From Clostridium bornimense (lineage in GTDB: Bacteria > Bacillota > Clostridia > Clostridiales > Clostridiaceae): a stretch of 64,000 nucleotides of DNA. The DNA lies in contig NZ_JAHLOD010000001.1 in assembly GCF_018917145.1 (NCBI RefSeq), positions 1 to 64,000 on the forward strand, in the 5' to 3' direction. This document shows, one piece after another, positions 1 to 8,067 of this stretch; position 1 is the stretch's first letter, and each line of letters starts with the position of its first letter. A program made the position numbers and the translations under genes. Under the pieces are notes generated by a model that was given only the letters and a program-made list of their open reading frames with translations, had not been told where the DNA came from and ran no database searches.

Positions 1-2
1 AT

Positions 3-137
3 GATGAAGCATTAATTCACAAACATAAAAGGGCACTCGCACTAACTGGACGAAAACTTGTAAGATTGATTTTTTCATTGCTACGAAATAATCAACTCTA
101 TACCTCTAACGAGGTAGTTGATAAAGTAACAATTTAA
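3..137 (+). mobile_element. IS110-family transposase, C-terminal end only (cut by window edge)
   Basis: An open frame runs in from the left edge and stops at a TAA at 135-137. The 44 visible residues include HKRALALTGRKLVRLIF, followed by LLRNNQLY and a short acidic tail. This is the typical C-terminus of IS110/IS1111-type DEDD transposases. The catalytic domain lies outside the window, so it cannot be said whether the element is intact. Bases 138-322 hold no gene and probably include the right end of the element. IS110 elements usually lack terminal inverted repeats, and I cannot place the exact boundary. Confidence 0.72.
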
Positions 138-322
138 TAGTCACTTTTGCCGTCTGGTTCCCTGTAAAATTTTGTAATCAGAATGAGCTTTATTAAAGTT
201 ACCCTTTTTTTAATAAGACAAACTAGAAAATTTCCAATTTTAAAGTTTTTTTATCTTGACATATTACCAGTCGTCTTTTTTTAATCCCACATTTTAAATA
301 TAATTTATTATTAAATATAGAA

Positions 323-360
323 ATAGGGGCTATGCATTTATTTTATGCAGTAGCCCCTAT
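323..360 (-). terminator. Hairpin terminator after the DUF4250 gene
   Basis: AGGGGCTA-TGCAT pairs with ATGCA-TAGCCCCT around a short AT loop, with one bulged base. It starts a few bases beyond the stop codon of the minus-strand gene at 365-559 and is followed on that strand by a T-rich stretch. It fits a Rho-independent terminator. Confidence 0.75.
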
Positions 361-364
361 TTTA

Positions 365-559
365 CTATAGAGATACAAAATTATTGGTCTCTTCTTCATA
401 TTTATATCCTACTGTTAATAATCTCTCTTTCAAAAGTTCCTTATCTATACCAATATCATCACAATAACTATCCAAATTACTATAAAAGTCCCTAAGTTTC
501 ATATTTACAATACTAAGCAGCATAAATGGATCCATTGTTTTTAATTTATTATTGTCCAT
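365..559 (-). CDS. DUF4250 domain protein (64 aa)
   Basis: This small acidic protein matches the DUF4250 family in my reading: it has the typical D-P-x-MLLS-x-VN-x-KLRDFY core (residues 10-26), then a 'CDDIGIDKELLKERL' segment and an aromatic Y-x-Y-E-E end. DUF4250 proteins are 55-70 residues and are found in clostridia and other anaerobes; no function is known to me. An AAGGGA Shine-Dalgarno lies just upstream of the ATG. It appears to be monocistronic, with its own terminator at 323-360. It is soluble, without signal peptide or membrane helix. Confidence 0.8.
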   Translation of the reverse strand: MDNNKLKTMDPFMLLSIVNMKLRDFYSNLDSYCDDIGIDKELLKERLLTVGYKYEEETNNFVSL

Positions 560-619
560 TTTTTCACGTCCCTTCTAGATATATGATAATAGATTTAATG
601 ATTACTTAAAGTGAGTATA

Positions 620-1150
620 TCACTTATTCTGTTGTTTTAAAAGCTCATCATATATTTCATAATTTTCTTCATCATATGATACAAATAATACTTCTTCTAT
701 TTCCTTATTTTCTTTTAAGAAATCCTCTGTGGCTTTTAAGGCTATTTTTGCTGCTTCTTTTTTAGGATATCCATATATACCAGTACTTATATTAGGAAAA
801 GCAATTTTCTTACACTCTAATCTTACCGATTCTTTTAATGCATTAGTATAACAATTATACAATAATTCTGATTCTCTTTTTTCTCCACCTTTCCATACTG
901 GTCCAACAGTATGAATTACATAACGTGCATCTAGATTTCCGGCATCAGTTACAACAATTTCGCCTGTCTTACATCCACCCAACCTTCTTCTAATATCCAT
1001 ACATTGCTGATCGATAACAATTCCACCAGCTTTATGTATATCTGACGATACTCCAGAAGTACCTATTAATGAAGTATTAGCAGCATTAACGATAACTTCT
1101 GTAGAAACCTTTGTAATATCTCCTTTAATAAGTTTTATTCTACGATACAT
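620..1150 (-). CDS. Macro-domain protein (YmdB-like ADP-ribose binding fold), catalytic Asp replaced
   Basis: The 176-residue protein is a single macro domain that aligns along its whole length with E. coli YmdB (O-acetyl-ADP-ribose deacetylase): GDIT (10-13), VNAAN (21-25), IHTVGPVWKGGE, and the phosphate-binding loop PNISTGIYGYP. Asn25 is kept. In the loop that normally reads GGGGVD the sequence is GTSGVS, so the aspartate at position 35, described as catalytic in YmdB, is Ser35. ADP-ribose binding therefore looks likely, while hydrolase activity is doubtful. The start is supported by GGGGATGGG before the ATG. It is a single gene with no obvious operon partner, so its substrate cannot be inferred from context. 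Confidence 0.88.
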   Translation of the reverse strand: MYRRIKLIKGDITKVSTEVIVNAANTSLIGTSGVSSDIHKAGGIVIDQQCMDIRRRLGGCKTGEIVVTDAGNLDARYVIHTVGPVWKGGEKRESELLYNCYTNALKESVRLECKKIAFPNISTGIYGYPKKEAAKIALKATEDFLKENKEIEEVLFVSYDEENYEIYDELLKQQNK

Positions 1151-1288
1151 ATTCCCATCCCCTAATCTGAAATCGGTATTATAATTATATTACACATTCC
1201 ATATTTTAACAAGTTATTTTGTATTAATTTCATAATTTAATTTCTTTTACACATACTAACTTATGAAAATATTATAGGAGGCTTGTTT

Positions 1289-1519
1289 ATGAGTAATAAA
1301 GTTTATTCTTTTAGAAATGAAAATGGTGATTTACTATCTTACATAGTAAAAGAACAACTTTCTGTCAATTCTAATGATTACATTATCATGACACCAGAAA
1401 AAAATAAAAGTAAAATAGAAGTGTATAAATACAACTATGATGAAAATAATGAAGCACTAGAATTAGTAGATGACGAAAAAACCATAAAAATGCTAAAAAC
1501 CGTTTCTAAAGTAATGTAA
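1289..1519 (+). CDS. Small DUF1292-like protein (76 aa)
   Basis: An acidic small protein whose order of elements (N-terminal 'F-x-NENGD', a 'DYIIMTPE' strand, a 'KIEVYKYNYDE' strand and a Leu-Val-Asp-Asp-Glu end) resembles DUF1292/YrzB proteins, although it is more divergent than the copy at 20768-21130. The ATG at 1289 is chosen over an in-frame TTG at 1283 because AGGAGG at 1276-1281 is spaced 7 bases from it. It is soluble and of unknown function. A strong hairpin follows at 1541-1579. Confidence 0.7.
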   Translation: MSNKVYSFRNENGDLLSYIVKEQLSVNSNDYIIMTPEKNKSKIEVYKYNYDENNEALELVDDEKTIKMLKTVSKVM

Positions 1520-1540
1520 AAACTTTTAAAAAGAGATTTT

Positions 1541-1579
1541 GGAACTATCGTATTAATAGCTATTAATGCGATAGTTTCC
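1541..1579. terminator. Bidirectional hairpin terminator between convergent genes
   Basis: GGAACTATCGTATTAATAGC pairs with the following TATTAATGCGATAGTTTCC, almost loop-free, giving a stem of about 18 bp with one G-T pair. It lies between the plus-strand gene ending at 1519 and the minus-strand gene ending at 1597. Both sides are AT-rich, with a short T run on the plus side, so it can serve both genes. Confidence 0.75.
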
Positions 1580-1596
1580 ATTTTCAATAAACAGAG

Positions 1597-1935
1597 TTAT
1601 TCCCACTGATCCCATATGTCTTTTTTATATCCTACAGTAGCATATTTGCCATTTCTAACTATAGGGGTATTTAATAGTTTATAATTTGAAAGCAGCATAT
1701 CTATTTTACTTTCTGAATTTCTTAACATAGATATATTACTTTTCTTATATTCCTTAGAATTACTATTTATAACATCTACTAATGTTACACTTTTCAAAAC
1801 ACTATTTAATTCACCTTTACTTATATTCTTCTTTGATAAATCTATATATTGAAATGGAATTTTTCTTTCTTTAAAATATCTTTCAGCTTTTTTAGTATCA
1901 AAACACTTACTTATCCCAAAAATCTGTATATTCAT
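1597..1935 (-). CDS. ArsC/Spx/MgsR-family thioredoxin-fold protein
   Basis: 112 residues with the ArsC/Spx layout: a beta-alpha start with Cys11 (GISKCFDTKKAERYF), a 'FQYIDL' strand after a short helix, and a late 'LLNTPIVRNGKYATVGYKKD' segment containing the cis-Pro of the thioredoxin-like fold. Spx and most ArsC-like proteins carry CxxC or CxxS near the N-terminus; here only one cysteine is present (C-F-D-T), so disulphide chemistry within the motif is not possible. The ATG at 1935 follows GGAG with good spacing; an in-frame TTG further upstream is less likely. No arsenic genes lie nearby, so a role as arsenate reductase is not supported; a regulatory or glutaredoxin-like role is possible. 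Confidence 0.75.
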   Translation of the reverse strand: MNIQIFGISKCFDTKKAERYFKERKIPFQYIDLSKKNISKGELNSVLKSVTLVDVINSNSKEYKKSNISMLRNSESKIDMLLSNYKLLNTPIVRNGKYATVGYKKDIWDQWE

Positions 1936-2046
1936 AATTATCTCCAATCTAAATTATATTTAGATATATTATAATACAATTTTTCAAATTAAAGAACAAA
2001 ATATCACTATAAAAAAGTATATTCACCACATACATTAGTATTTTCC

Positions 2047-2075
2047 TTGAATACACAGTAAAGAAATGTTATTAT
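2047..2075 (+). promoter_or_regulatory. Likely sigma-A promoter of the aspartokinase gene
   Basis: TTGAAT (2047-2052) and TATTAT (2070-2075) are separated by exactly 17 bases, giving a leader of about 35-40 bases before the ATG at 2120. No lysine riboswitch or attenuator fits in so short a leader. Confidence 0.55.
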
Positions 2076-2119
2076 TTATATATTAAACAATATTTTTATC
2101 ATTAGGGGGCTAATACATT

Positions 2120-3439
2120 ATGAATGAAACAATCGTAACAAAATTTGGGGGAAGTTCGCTGGCAAGCTCTGAGCAATTTCAAAAAGTAAAAAATATAATT
2201 GAATCTAATAAAAATAGAAAATATGTTGTTCCTTCTGCACCAGGAAGAAGAAATAGTAAAGATTATAAAATAACAGATCTTCTTTACTTATGTAATGCTC
2301 ATGTAAATAGCGGTATAGCTTTTGATGACGTTTTTAAATTAATTGAAGATAGATATAAGGGCATCGTTAAAGATCTTAAACTTGACTTTGATATCTCAAC
2401 TCCTTTAAATAAAGTAAAAGAAAATATAGCTAATGGTGCTTCCTCAGATTATGCAGCAAGTAGAGGCGAATATTTAAATGGACTTATTTTAGCAAATTAT
2501 TTAGGATACGAATTTATAGATGCTGCTGAAGTAATTGTTTTTGATGAAGGTGGAAACTTTAATCATGAACTTACTAAAAAAGCTATAGCAGCTAGACTTA
2601 AAGATACAGAACGTGCAGTAATCCCTGGATTCTATGGTGCTGATACAACTGGAGAAATTGTAACATTTTCAAGAGGTGGTTCTGATGTTACAGGTTCATT
2701 AGTAGCTTCTGGTGTAAATGCAAAACTATACGAGAATTGGACAGATGTATCAGGATTTTTAATGGCAGATCCAAGAATTGTTAACAATCCAAAAACTATT
2801 AAAGAAATAACTTACAAAGAACTTAGAGAATTATCATATATGGGAGCTTCAGTTCTTCATGAAGAAGCCATATTCCCTGTAAAAGAAGCTAATATTCCTA
2901 TAAGAATAAAAAACACTAATAGACCTCTTGATGAAGGTACATTAATAGTTAGCGATGTCCATGATTTAAGCACTCTTGGTACAATAACAGGTATAGCTGG
3001 TAAAAAGAACTTTTCTGTTATTGCCATTGAAAAAGCTCTTATGAATTCTGAACTTGGATTCTGTAGAAAAATATTATCTATCTTGGAAATGTATGGTGTA
3101 TCATTTGAAAATATGCCTTCCGGAATAGATACTGTTTCTCTTGTAATAGAAGATTCACAATTAAAAGGTAAAGGTGAAAAAATTGTAGAAGAAATTAAAA
3201 AGCAATGTAATCCAGACTTCATCGAGATCCACCCACATATGGCTGTAATAGCTACTGTTGGTAAAGGTATGGCAAGTGCTCCTGGAATTGCAGCTAAATT
3301 ATTTAACGCTTTATCTAAAGAAGATATAAATATAAAGATGATCGACCAAGGATCTAGTGAAATGAATATTCTTGTTGGTATCGACACTGATGATTTTGAA
3401 AAAGCAGTGAACCTAATTTATAATGCTTTTAATAACTAA
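2120..3439 (+). CDS. lysC: Aspartokinase (aspartate kinase)
   Basis: This enzyme phosphorylates L-aspartate, the first step towards lysine, threonine, methionine and diaminopimelate. The 439-residue protein has the N-terminal amino-acid kinase domain (KFGGSS at residues 8-13; a PSAPGRR loop at about 39-45; FSRGGSDVTGS near 190; ENWTDVSGFL with MADPR just after) and two C-terminal ACT domains (from about 295 and about 375), which normally bind the feedback inhibitor. The length suits the shorter clostridial type with an insertion near PSAPGRR. AGGGGGC precedes the ATG. It stands alone, between a likely promoter at 2047-2075 and a terminator at 3449-3493. The upstream region lacks a lysine riboswitch, so control is probably allosteric. 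Confidence 0.95.
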   Translation: MNETIVTKFGGSSLASSEQFQKVKNIIESNKNRKYVVPSAPGRRNSKDYKITDLLYLCNAHVNSGIAFDDVFKLIEDRYKGIVKDLKLDFDISTPLNKVKENIANGASSDYAASRGEYLNGLILANYLGYEFIDAAEVIVFDEGGNFNHELTKKAIAARLKDTERAVIPGFYGADTTGEIVTFSRGGSDVTGSLVASGVNAKLYENWTDVSGFLMADPRIVNNPKTIKEITYKELRELSYMGASVLHEEAIFPVKEANIPIRIKNTNRPLDEGTLIVSDVHDLSTLGTITGIAGKKNFSVIAIEKALMNSELGFCRKILSILEMYGVSFENMPSGIDTVSLVIEDSQLKGKGEKIVEEIKKQCNPDFIEIHPHMAVIATVGKGMASAPGIAAKLFNALSKEDINIKMIDQGSSEMNILVGIDTDDFEKAVNLIYNAFNN

Positions 3440-3448
3440 ATAAAAAGA

Positions 3449-3493
3449 AAAAAGTTATCGCTAATAAAAAATGTCATTAGCGATAACTTTTTT
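3449..3493. terminator. Strong bidirectional terminator (lysC / katA)
   Basis: AAAGTTATCGCTAAT (3451-3465) pairs perfectly with ATTAGCGATAACTTT (3476-3490), with T runs on both strands. It lies between the convergent lysC and catalase genes. Its core (TATCGCTAA) recurs in other terminators of this window. Confidence 0.9.
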
Positions 3494-3575
3494 ATAGGAT
3501 AAAATAGTACACACGTGCGTATTTTTCTATCTAGTTATCAACACCTATAGATATTTGTGCTCTAAATTCAAATTT

Positions 3576-5027
3576 TTATAATCCCAAACCTTTTTTAACT
3601 CTAGTTCCATATTCCTTATCAGCACAAGTAAAATATTTTACCATCTTACGTTGTATCTTCTCATTTACCATACAAAGATCCATAACAATATTATGAATTA
3701 AGTTGTCTTGTTCTTTCTTTGTAAAAGATCTATATCTTTCTCCTGCCTGCCTAAAATTTTCTTCCTTATCTATTACTTTTCTTACTATTTCACCTTCTAT
3801 ATATAAAAAATCATCTTTATCACAAGGCGCTTCCTTTTTGGGATTCTTTTCTAGCGAACTAGGAAAGTAGTTAACTTTTCCTTTGTTAGGATAAAAATTC
3901 ATACTTCCATCCTGCATATTATTATCAACTTTAACTCTTGGTTTATTTATAGGTAATTGTATAAAATTAATTCCAACTCTATATCTTTGAGTATCTAAAT
4001 ATGAAAACCCTCTTCCTTGTAACATTTTATCTGCTGAAAATTCAATACCTGGCACTACATTAGCTGGACAAAATGCTGCTTGTTCTACTTCTGCAAAAAA
4101 GTTTTTAGGATTATGTGTTAAAGTCATCTTTCCCACCTTAATTAAAGGAAAATCTTCCTCAGGCCATATCTTTGTATCATCTAATGGATTAAAATACTGA
4201 TTACATGCCTCATCCAATTCCATTATTTGTACATACAATTCATATTCAACTACTTTACCACACTCCAATGTATCATATAAATCTCTAACTGCAACATCAG
4301 GATCTGTTCCTGCCAATCTTATTGCCTCTTCTCTTGTTATAGTCTCTATCCCCTCTAAAGGCTTCCAATGATATTTTATATATACCCTTTCTCCATATTT
4401 GTTCTTCCATACATAAGTGTTTACCCCAAATCCTTCTATTTTTCTATAACTTTTAATAGTTCCTCTATCAGAATACAGCCATGTTAACATATTAGTGGCT
4501 TCTGGTGTGTTAGAAAAGAAATCCCAATACCTTTCTGGATCTTGTATATTAGTATCTGGTGATGGCTTTAACGCATGAATTACATCAGGAAACTTTATAG
4601 CATCTCGTATAAAAAATACTGGCAAGTCGTTACCAACGATATCATAGTTTCCTTCCTCAGTATAGAACTTCACTGCAAATCCTCTAGGATCTCTTACAGT
4701 ATCTGCAGATCCTCTTCCACCTATAACTGTTGAAAATCTAACAAAAACAGGAGTCTCTTTTCCTTCCTTACAAAGGAACTTTGCCTTTGTATACTTTTCC
4801 ATAGACTTATAACACTTAAATTTGCCATGAGCACCTGCACCTTTTGCATGAACTACTCTCTCCGGGATTCTTTCTCTATCAAAATGCGCCAACTTCTCAA
4901 TAAGTTGACTATCTTGAATTAGCACAGGTCCATTTTTCCCTACTGTCAAAGAATTGTTATCATCACAAATAGGACTTCCTTGGTTTGTAGTTAAATATCT
5001 ATCATTTTTACACTCTTTAGAAGACAT
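3576..5027 (-). CDS. katA: Heme catalase, monofunctional small-subunit type
   Basis: Converts hydrogen peroxide to water and oxygen with a heme b cofactor. The 483-residue protein is full length for clade 3 small-subunit catalases. Visible signatures are the distal-histidine motif RIPERVVHAKGAGAHG (His60), the NDLPVFFIRDA segment with the distal Asn, and the proximal heme-ligand motif R-G-F-S-Y-L-D-T-Q-x-x-R with its tyrosine. The ATG at 5027 follows GGAGGAG at normal spacing, and an in-frame TTG twelve bases upstream is part of that ribosome site. It is a lone gene; no ferritin, peroxiredoxin or perR gene is adjacent. A catalase in what otherwise looks like an anaerobe points to defence against transient oxygen exposure. 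Bases 5028-5207 contain no further gene. Confidence 0.97.
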   Translation of the reverse strand: MSSKECKNDRYLTTNQGSPICDDNNSLTVGKNGPVLIQDSQLIEKLAHFDRERIPERVVHAKGAGAHGKFKCYKSMEKYTKAKFLCKEGKETPVFVRFSTVIGGRGSADTVRDPRGFAVKFYTEEGNYDIVGNDLPVFFIRDAIKFPDVIHALKPSPDTNIQDPERYWDFFSNTPEATNMLTWLYSDRGTIKSYRKIEGFGVNTYVWKNKYGERVYIKYHWKPLEGIETITREEAIRLAGTDPDVAVRDLYDTLECGKVVEYELYVQIMELDEACNQYFNPLDDTKIWPEEDFPLIKVGKMTLTHNPKNFFAEVEQAAFCPANVVPGIEFSADKMLQGRGFSYLDTQRYRVGINFIQLPINKPRVKVDNNMQDGSMNFYPNKGKVNYFPSSLEKNPKKEAPCDKDDFLYIEGEIVRKVIDKEENFRQAGERYRSFTKKEQDNLIHNIVMDLCMVNEKIQRKMVKYFTCADKEYGTRVKKGLGL

Positions 5028-5207
5028 ACGCTCCTCCAAATTATTTATTCTTTTATATTATATTATTAATATAAAAAGATATAACATAATATGATTCACA
5101 ATTCATTTCATAGTTTCATAATTAACTACATGTTTATGTTTAATCAAAGTTAGCACAGTCAAATAATGATAAAAGACATAAATATATACTTAAGAGTTTA
5201 TGTTTTT

Positions 5208-6260
5208 TTATACAATATATAAATTATATGAAATTAATTCTTCATTTTCACAATATACTCTTAATGATCCAAAAGGATCTCCTTTTTCAGGTTTAAACTT
5301 CATGATTTTTTCCGGTACTACAATCTCTACTTTATATGACTTATTTTTATTTTTAGGTATTATTATATCTTCATTCACACCTAATTTATAATTATTAGTT
5401 CCATAAGAAATCTCCTTTACTATATCATCTTTATTATAAATTTTATCAAAGATAAAGTTATCCTTTACATAATTATGCATCTTTACAATCTGATTGTATC
5501 TATCATTACAATTTAAAACTACTTCTATAAGTTCATTGTTATCAATCATAGAAGCACCTACTAAACATTTTCCTGCATTACCTGTATATCCTGTTTTTAC
5601 ACCTGTTGCCTCATTTAATTGATATAACAACTTATTTATATTTCCATAATCTCTTGTAAAATTATATTTATCCCTTGTTATCTGTTTTGTAGTAACTATT
5701 TCATTAAACAACGGAATTTTTTTCGCTTCTCTAGTTACTAATGCTAACTCTTTTGCTGTAATAAAATGCTCCTTAGAATCTAGTCCATTAGGTGTTTCAA
5801 AATTGCAATTAGTAAGCCCAAGAGTTCTTGCTTTTTCATTCATTAATTTTAAGAACTCTTCTACAGATCCACTAACCCCCTCTGCGATAGCTATAGCTGC
5901 ATCATTTCCTGATCTCAACATAAGACCAAATAGCAATTCTTTTAATGCAATTTCTTCATTTTCCTTATAGCCAACTTTACATCCATTAATACTAATAGCT
6001 CTTTTAGATATTAAAACTTTCTTATCTAAATTTCCTCTTTCTAAAGCTACCAATGATGTAATAATCTTTGTTGTTGATGCCATAGGTATAGGATTGTTTT
6101 CATCTTTTCCATATAAAAGTATACCTGTTCTTCCATCTATAACAGCCGCACTTCTAGCTACAATATTTAAATTTTTGTTTTCACTTTTACCTAAAACTGC
6201 GCCATTTTTCAATAACAAAATAAATATCAATAATAGCGATATAATTTTCTTAAATCTCAT
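5208..6260 (-). CDS. Serine-type D-Ala-D-Ala carboxypeptidase (peptidase S11), secreted
   Basis: A penicillin-binding protein 5/DacF-type enzyme that trims the terminal D-alanine from peptidoglycan stem peptides. An N-terminal signal sequence (basic MRFKK, then a hydrophobic stretch to about residue 24) sends it outside. The catalytic motifs are all present: S62-T-T-K65 (SxxK), S117-G-N119 (SxN) and K222-T-G224 (KTG). The C-terminal part of about 100 residues is a beta-rich PBP5-C-like domain. GAGGTGA precedes the ATG. It is divergent from the DUF2953 gene. It is one of two S11 peptidases in this window (see 8865-10043), which share the motifs but differ in their tails. Such paralogues often split vegetative and sporulation roles in clostridia; which does what cannot be told here. 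Confidence 0.93.
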   Translation of the reverse strand: MRFKKIISLLLIFILLLKNGAVLGKSENKNLNIVARSAAVIDGRTGILLYGKDENNPIPMASTTKIITSLVALERGNLDKKVLISKRAISINGCKVGYKENEEIALKELLFGLMLRSGNDAAIAIAEGVSGSVEEFLKLMNEKARTLGLTNCNFETPNGLDSKEHFITAKELALVTREAKKIPLFNEIVTTKQITRDKYNFTRDYGNINKLLYQLNEATGVKTGYTGNAGKCLVGASMIDNNELIEVVLNCNDRYNQIVKMHNYVKDNFIFDKIYNKDDIVKEISYGTNNYKLGVNEDIIIPKNKNKSYKVEIVVPEKIMKFKPEKGDPFGSLRVYCENEELISYNLYIV

Positions 6261-6363
6261 ACTATCACCTCAAAACTTATTTTGCCCCAAGGATATAAAT
6301 ATTATTATTATAAAATTTATATATATGGCAATAATATTACTTATAATCATTAGGGGGTATAGT

Positions 6364-6939
6364 ATGTTTTATATTTTTTTTATTATATTATTGCTACTGC
6401 TTGTACCAATTAAAATAAATATTCATTTAATATATAAAAACAAAAAAACTACAGTACTTTTATGGAATCATAAAATTGATCTACATAAATTTAATAAGAA
6501 AAAATCAAATAATCCAAATATGACATCTTTAGATTATAAAAATACAGATAAGTTGACTGAAAAGAATGAGCCTTCTTTCAAACTAAAATACAAAAAATTT
6601 AAAATGTATCACATAGTTTTAAAAAAACTTTTACCAATTAACACTTTAGATATAAAGCTAAAATATGGTTTTGATGAGCCCCATATTACTGCTATTACTT
6701 ATGGATTTAAAGATTTACTTAATTGCTATTTCATTAATATATTAAACTATTTTTTTAAAATAAAAAATTACTCAATTAATATAATTCCATCATTAAAGGA
6801 AAAAGATCTGTATATATCCGTAAACAGTATAATTTATATAAGTATTGGAAAGATTATATTTATAGCGATTAAGTTACTTTTAAAAAAATATAAGAATAAG
6901 GAGAATAAAGAAAAACTTCAACAAAATATGAAAGTTTAA
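6364..6939 (+). CDS. DUF2953 domain protein
   Basis: A 191-residue protein with an N-terminal transmembrane segment (about residues 2-16, MFYIFFIILLLLLVP), a lysine-rich middle, and a C-terminal part with 'LKYGFDEPHITAITYGF' that is typical of DUF2953. In other clostridia a DUF2953 gene commonly sits directly before ytfJ, as here, which supports the assignment and suggests a sporulation link. I chose the ATG at 6364 because AGGGGG lies 6-7 bases upstream; the frame stays open further 5' but would overlap the divergent carboxypeptidase gene. The C-terminus is again hydrophobic (about 158-173) and ends in a basic tail. The biochemical role is unknown. Confidence 0.82.
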   Translation: MFYIFFIILLLLLVPIKINIHLIYKNKKTTVLLWNHKIDLHKFNKKKSNNPNMTSLDYKNTDKLTEKNEPSFKLKYKKFKMYHIVLKKLLPINTLDIKLKYGFDEPHITAITYGFKDLLNCYFINILNYFFKIKNYSINIIPSLKEKDLYISVNSIIYISIGKIIFIAIKLLLKKYKNKENKEKLQQNMKV

Positions 6940-7037
6940 AAATAAAAAAGAAAGGAGATGCTACGAAACAAAATATCCAAAATCAAAGTAGTTCTATAGA
7001 ATAAAATGAAACAAATCGGAGACGGAATAATCTCGAT

Positions 7038-7481
7038 ATGGATATATTTGTTCATATTTTCAGTAGCAGATTTACAATGAACCCATTAGATAATCTTATT
7101 AATAGCACTCTAGAAAATTTAAGAGAAATAATTGATGTAAATACAATAGTAGGTGATGCAATTCCCCTAAATGATGACGGTGTCATTTTACCAATATCCA
7201 AAGTTAGTTTAGGGTTTGTATCTGGCGGTAGCGATATTCCAAGTACTGATCCTCCTGAATATCCTTTTGGCGGTGCATCAGGCGCAGGTGTATCATTAAA
7301 GCCAGTAGCTTTTCTTGTAATTAAAAGAGATAACATACGTCTATTACCTTTAGACGCTAGTACTACCATTGATAAGCTAGTAGATAGTGTTCCTCAATTA
7401 ATTGATATTATAAAAGGAAAAACTAATTGTGATTCGTCAAGTACTTATTCATACAAAAATGAAACAGAGCCTATGGAGTAA
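7038..7481 (+). CDS. ytfJ: Sporulation protein YtfJ/GerW family
   Basis: The GerW/YtfJ signature is clear: [18 protein letters not shown], then a '[19 protein letters not shown]' stretch, the Gly-rich [12 protein letters not shown] segment, and a C-terminal [12 protein letters not shown] helix. In Bacillus the protein is made in the forespore and is needed for normal germination. The start is uncertain. The ATG at 7038 has GGAGACGG 12 bases upstream; the internal ATG at 7077 fits the usual N-terminus of the family better but has no ribosome-binding site. The 3' end overlaps the convergent scpB by 11 bases and lies inside a shared hairpin (7461-7497). Confidence 0.9.
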   Translation: MDIFVHIFSSRFTMNPLDNLINSTLENLREIIDVNTIVGDAIPLNDDGVILPISKVSLGFVSGGSDIPSTDPPEYPFGGASGAGVSLKPVAFLVIKRDNIRLLPLDASTTIDKLVDSVPQLIDIIKGKTNCDSSSTYSYKNETEPME

Positions 7482-7497
7482 CCTCTGGCTCTGTTTC
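7461..7497 (-). terminator. Hairpin across the overlapping 3' ends of ytfJ and scpB
   Basis: GAAACAGAGCC (7461-7471) and GGCTCTGTTTC (7487-7497) form a perfect 11-bp stem. On the minus strand it is followed by ATTTTTG, which suits termination of scpB; the plus side has only a weak T run. The arms are coding sequence of both genes. Confidence 0.65.
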
Positions 7498-8067
7498 TTC
7501 CTCAGTATTAGCTGTATAAAAACTATCTAAATTAGGTAATTCTTTAATTGATTCTAAATTAAAATATCTTAAAAATTCATCTGTCGTTGAATATAATATA
7601 GGTCTACCTGGAACATCTAATCTTCCACAATCTTTAATTAGATTTTTTTCCATTAGTGTTACTATAGCTCTATCACTTTTTACTCCTCTTATTTCATCAA
7701 TATCAACTCTTGTAATAGGTTGCTTATAAGAAATTATAGATAAAGTTTCTAGAGCAGCTTGTGATAATGATTGTCTACTATTTTTCTTTAATAATTTCTG
7801 TATATAACTACTATTTTCATTCTTTGTTACAAGTTGATATCTATCATTTACTTTAATTATTTTTATTCCTCTATCATTATTTTGACCATAATTTCTAATC
7901 ATAGCATCTATAGTAGACTCAACCTCATTTTCTGATATATCTAATATATTTGCTATATCTTTTTTTTCTAAAGCATCTCCACTTACAAATAATAATGATT
8001 CAATTATTGAGTATCTACTATTATTAATATTCTCTATTTCTATTTGATTATAATTTTTCATTTGCAT
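7471..8067 (-). CDS. scpB: Segregation and condensation protein B
   Basis: ScpB forms the kleisin complex with ScpA and SMC that condenses and separates chromosomes. The 198-residue product has the two winged-helix domains of the family: '[22 protein letters not shown]' near the start and the hallmark [24 protein letters not shown] around residues 106-130, followed by [16 protein letters not shown]. It overlaps the end of scpA by 20 bases, so the two are translationally coupled. Two ATGs (8067 and 8061) lie behind the GAAAGGA site; the second has the better spacing, and the difference is only two residues. The acidic tail after about residue 185 is variable in the family. Confidence 0.95.
   Translation of the reverse strand: MQMKNYNQIEIENINNSRYSIIESLLFVSGDALEKKDIANILDISENEVESTIDAMIRNYGQNNDRGIKIIKVNDRYQLVTKNENSSYIQKLLKKNSRQSLSQAALETLSIISYKQPITRVDIDEIRGVKSDRAIVTLMEKNLIKDCGRLDVPGRPILYSTTDEFLRYFNLESIKELPNLDSFYTANTEEETEPEVTP

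Noticed and set aside
2857-3387. A 176-codon antisense frame inside lysC
   Set aside because: It lies wholly within the aspartokinase gene, has no ribosome-binding site and mirrors its codon pattern; it is a shadow frame.
5041-5080. A PerR-box-like palindrome (TTATATTAT/TAATATAA) upstream of katA
   Set aside because: It is only an AT palindrome in an AT-rich spacer and does not match the 15-base PerR consensus spacing, so I do not list it as an operator.
6094-6363. A 5' extension of the DUF2953 gene
   Set aside because: The open frame continues upstream but would be antisense to the carboxypeptidase start; the AGGGGG site fixes the ATG at 6364.
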